NCBI GenBank assembly: GCA_905612335.1
Contig: CAJQRT010000006.1
Coordinates: 1-45,585 of the forward strand
From: an uncultured Candidatus Pelagibacter sp.
GTDB taxonomy: Bacteria > Pseudomonadota > Alphaproteobacteria > Pelagibacterales > Pelagibacteraceae
DNA length: 45,585 bases
Reading direction: 5' to 3'
The notes below the pieces were generated by a model. It ran no database searches. It was not told the origin of the DNA and saw only the letters and a program-made list of their open reading frames with translations. Position numbers and translations under genes: made by a program. This document shows, in pieces, positions 44,365 through 45,585 of the stretch (position 1 is the first letter of the stretch; every line of letters starts with the position of its first letter).

Positions 44365-45585
44365 CTTTTTTAATACTTTCAATATTATCTGAAGTTCTGT
44401 CAAGAGCCTGCTCCAAGTCTTCAATTATATCATCTATATGCTCTATACCTATTGCTAGTCTTACGTAGCCTGGCGTAACTCCAGCAGCCAATAACTCCTT
44501 TTCATTTAACTGGCTATGAGTTGTTGACCCTGGATGAATAGCCAAACTTCTTGCGTCACCAATATTAGCCACATGGTAGAACATTTTTAAAGCTTCAATA
44601 AATTTCTTACCAGCTTCAATGCCACCTTTTAGCTCTATTCCAACTAAACCACCGTATCCTCCCTTAAGATATTTTTTAGCTCTTTTACCTATCTCTCCGG
44701 CATATTTTGTTGGATAGATAACTCTAGCAACATTTTTGTGTTTAGATAAATATTCGACAGTTTTTTCAGCATTTAAGCAATGCTGTTTCATTCTTAAAGC
44801 TACTGTTTCAAGTCCTTGTATAATACCAAAAGCATTATCAGGCGCCAGAGCTGAACCAAGGTCTCTTAAAAGAGTAACTCTTGCTCTAACTACAAATGAT
44901 ACATTGGCACCAGTAAGTTCTGGAACAGCTTTACCCCAAATAACTCCACCATAACTTGAGTCAGGTTCATTAAATAAAGGTTGTCTTTTAGGGTCTGCAG
45001 TCCAATCAAAATTTCCACCATCAACTAGACATCCACCTACAACAGTCCCATGACCACCAATATATTTTGTGAGTGAGTGAATAACTACAGCAGCACCATG
45101 CTCTAAAGGCTTACAGAGAATAGGGGATGCAGTATTATCCATTATTAAAGGTATGTTATATTTTCTTCCAATATCAGACACTTCTTGGATAGGAAAAACT
45201 CTTAGGTATGGATTGGGTAAAGTTTCTCCATAAAAAGCTCTAGTCTTATCATCCACAGCTTTTTCAAAATTTTTTGGATCAGCAGGATCTGCGTATCTAA
45301 CTTCAATTCCAAGTTTACTCAAAGTATGGGTAAATAAAGAAATAGTTCCACCGTAAAGATCAGTTGAGCTAACTATATTATCTCCAGCTTGAGCAACATT
45401 TAAAATTGCAAATGTTGAAGCAGTTTGTCCTGAAGACACTGTTAAACAAGCCAAACCACCCTCTAATGCAGCCACTCTTTTTTCCAGAGCATCATTAGTC
45501 GGATTCATTATTCTTGTGTAAATATTTCCAAATTCCTTTAAACTAAATAGATTCGCAGCATGTTCAGTACTATCGAATAAGTATG
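44348..45585 (-). CDS. metY: O-acetylhomoserine aminocarboxypropyltransferase / sulfhydrylase (5' end beyond window)
   Basis: PLP enzyme of the Cys/Met metabolism family, forming homocysteine from O-acetylhomoserine and sulfide. Visible parts are the N-terminal NIYTRIMNPTNDALEKRVAALEGG, ALTVSSGQTA-like LTVSSGQTASTFAILN, the PLP lysine in VIHSLTKYIGGHGTVVGG, and the C-terminal HPGSTTHSQLNEKE. The frame stays open to base 45585: upstream of the internal ATG at 45508 it still encodes the conserved FDSTEHAANLFSLKEFGNIYTR. The true start therefore lies outside the window and about 25-30 N-terminal residues are missing. SAM-V riboswitches precede metY in known SAR11 genomes, but that region is not included here. 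Confidence 0.95.
   Translation of the reverse strand, partial: YLFDSTEHAANLFSLKEFGNIYTRIMNPTNDALEKRVAALEGGLACLTVSSGQTASTFAILNVAQAGDNIVSSTDLYGGTISLFTHTLSKLGIEVRYADPADPKNFEKAVDDKTRAFYGETLPNPYLRVFPIQEVSDIGRKYNIPLIMDNTASPILCKPLEHGAAVVIHSLTKYIGGHGTVVGGCLVDGGNFDWTADPKRQPLFNEPDSSYGGVIWGKAVPELTGANVSFVVRARVTLLRDLGSALAPDNAFGIIQGLETVALRMKQHCLNAEKTVEYLSKHKNVARVIYPTKYAGEIGKRAKKYLKGGYGGLVGIELKGGIEAGKKFIEALKMFYHVANIGDARSLAIHPGSTTHSQLNEKELLAAGVTPGYVRLAIGIEHIDDIIEDLEQALDRTSDNIESIKKAKAVG

Noticed and set aside
45509..45585. ATG at 45508 as the true metY start, with a riboswitch just upstream
   Set aside because: The frame continues upstream with conserved MetY residues to the window edge, so the start and any SAM riboswitch are outside the window.
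1..45585. CRISPR arrays, insertion sequences, prophage genes, toxin-antitoxin pairs or secondary-metabolite clusters
   Set aside because: No spaced direct repeats, transposase or integrase motifs or defence-gene neighbourhoods were seen; nearly every base is accounted for by conserved housekeeping genes.

Overview
The window is very AT-rich, densely packed bacterial chromosome: mostly short or negative spacers, few Shine-Dalgarno sequences and many Lys/Asn/Ile codons. Gene content and order are alphaproteobacterial: GatCAB beside ruvX-pyrBC-plsY-topA; dapA-smpB-relA-pyrE-pdxJ-acpS-lepB-rnc-recO; rpiB-glyA-nrdR-ribDE-ribB-ribH-nusB-thiL-hppA; bamE/UbcC-plsX-ihfA-merR. Together with the heterotetrameric sarcosine oxidase operon, this points to a streamlined marine SAR11 (Pelagibacterales) genome. 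That assignment is inferred from style and synteny, not from a search.

Layout. 1-5969 (minus): ruvX, pyrB, a dihydroorotase-like pyrC, plsY, topA and the first codons of an unidentified gene. 6021-12629 (plus): gatC, gatA, gatB, an O-methyltransferase, trhO, a MATE exporter and a membrane-anchored TNase-type nuclease. 12681-19623 (minus): soxB-soxD-soxA-soxG, then a periplasmic binding protein, an ABC permease and a tiny GNAT protein. 19700-19789: tRNA-Ser(GCU). 19790-22003 (minus): a lytic transglycosylase. 22045-29385 (plus): dapA to recO. 29386-30375 (minus): hemB. 30449-39998 (plus): a 2OG-oxygenase-like gene, rpiB, glyA, nrdR, the riboflavin cluster, nusB, thiL and hppA. 40010-40471 (minus): bamE. 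40470-43009 (plus): a bc1 chaperone, rpmF, plsX, ihfA, a MerR-type regulator and rpmG. 43012-43302 (minus): chorismate mutase. 43345-44364 (plus): ctaA. 44348 to the right edge (minus): metY, cut by the window.

How the genes connect. Sarcosine oxidase (sarcosine to glycine plus methylene-THF), glyA (serine-glycine-C1), folK (folate synthesis) and metY (homocysteine synthesis) all touch C1/methyl metabolism. The ribDE-ribB-ribH block makes riboflavin for flavoenzymes such as SoxB/SoxA. The rest is housekeeping: translation, RNA processing, stringent response, pyrimidine, lipid and heme synthesis, cell wall and proton-pumping pyrophosphatase.

I see no mobile element, CRISPR array, prophage or clearly new multi-gene system. 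No intergenic stretch exceeds 300 bases; the largest gaps are about 75-90 bases. The noteworthy points are signs of streamlining. Single genes are missing from otherwise conserved operons (era, fabH, dprA, rpoZ, DUF177). Several enzymes lack domains or catalytic residues (dihydroorotase without metal ligands, RibB with a degraded cyclohydrolase half, RSH without its ribosome-binding region, NrdR with CXC in place of CXXC). Gene ends are extremely compact, including divergent genes whose start codons overlap.
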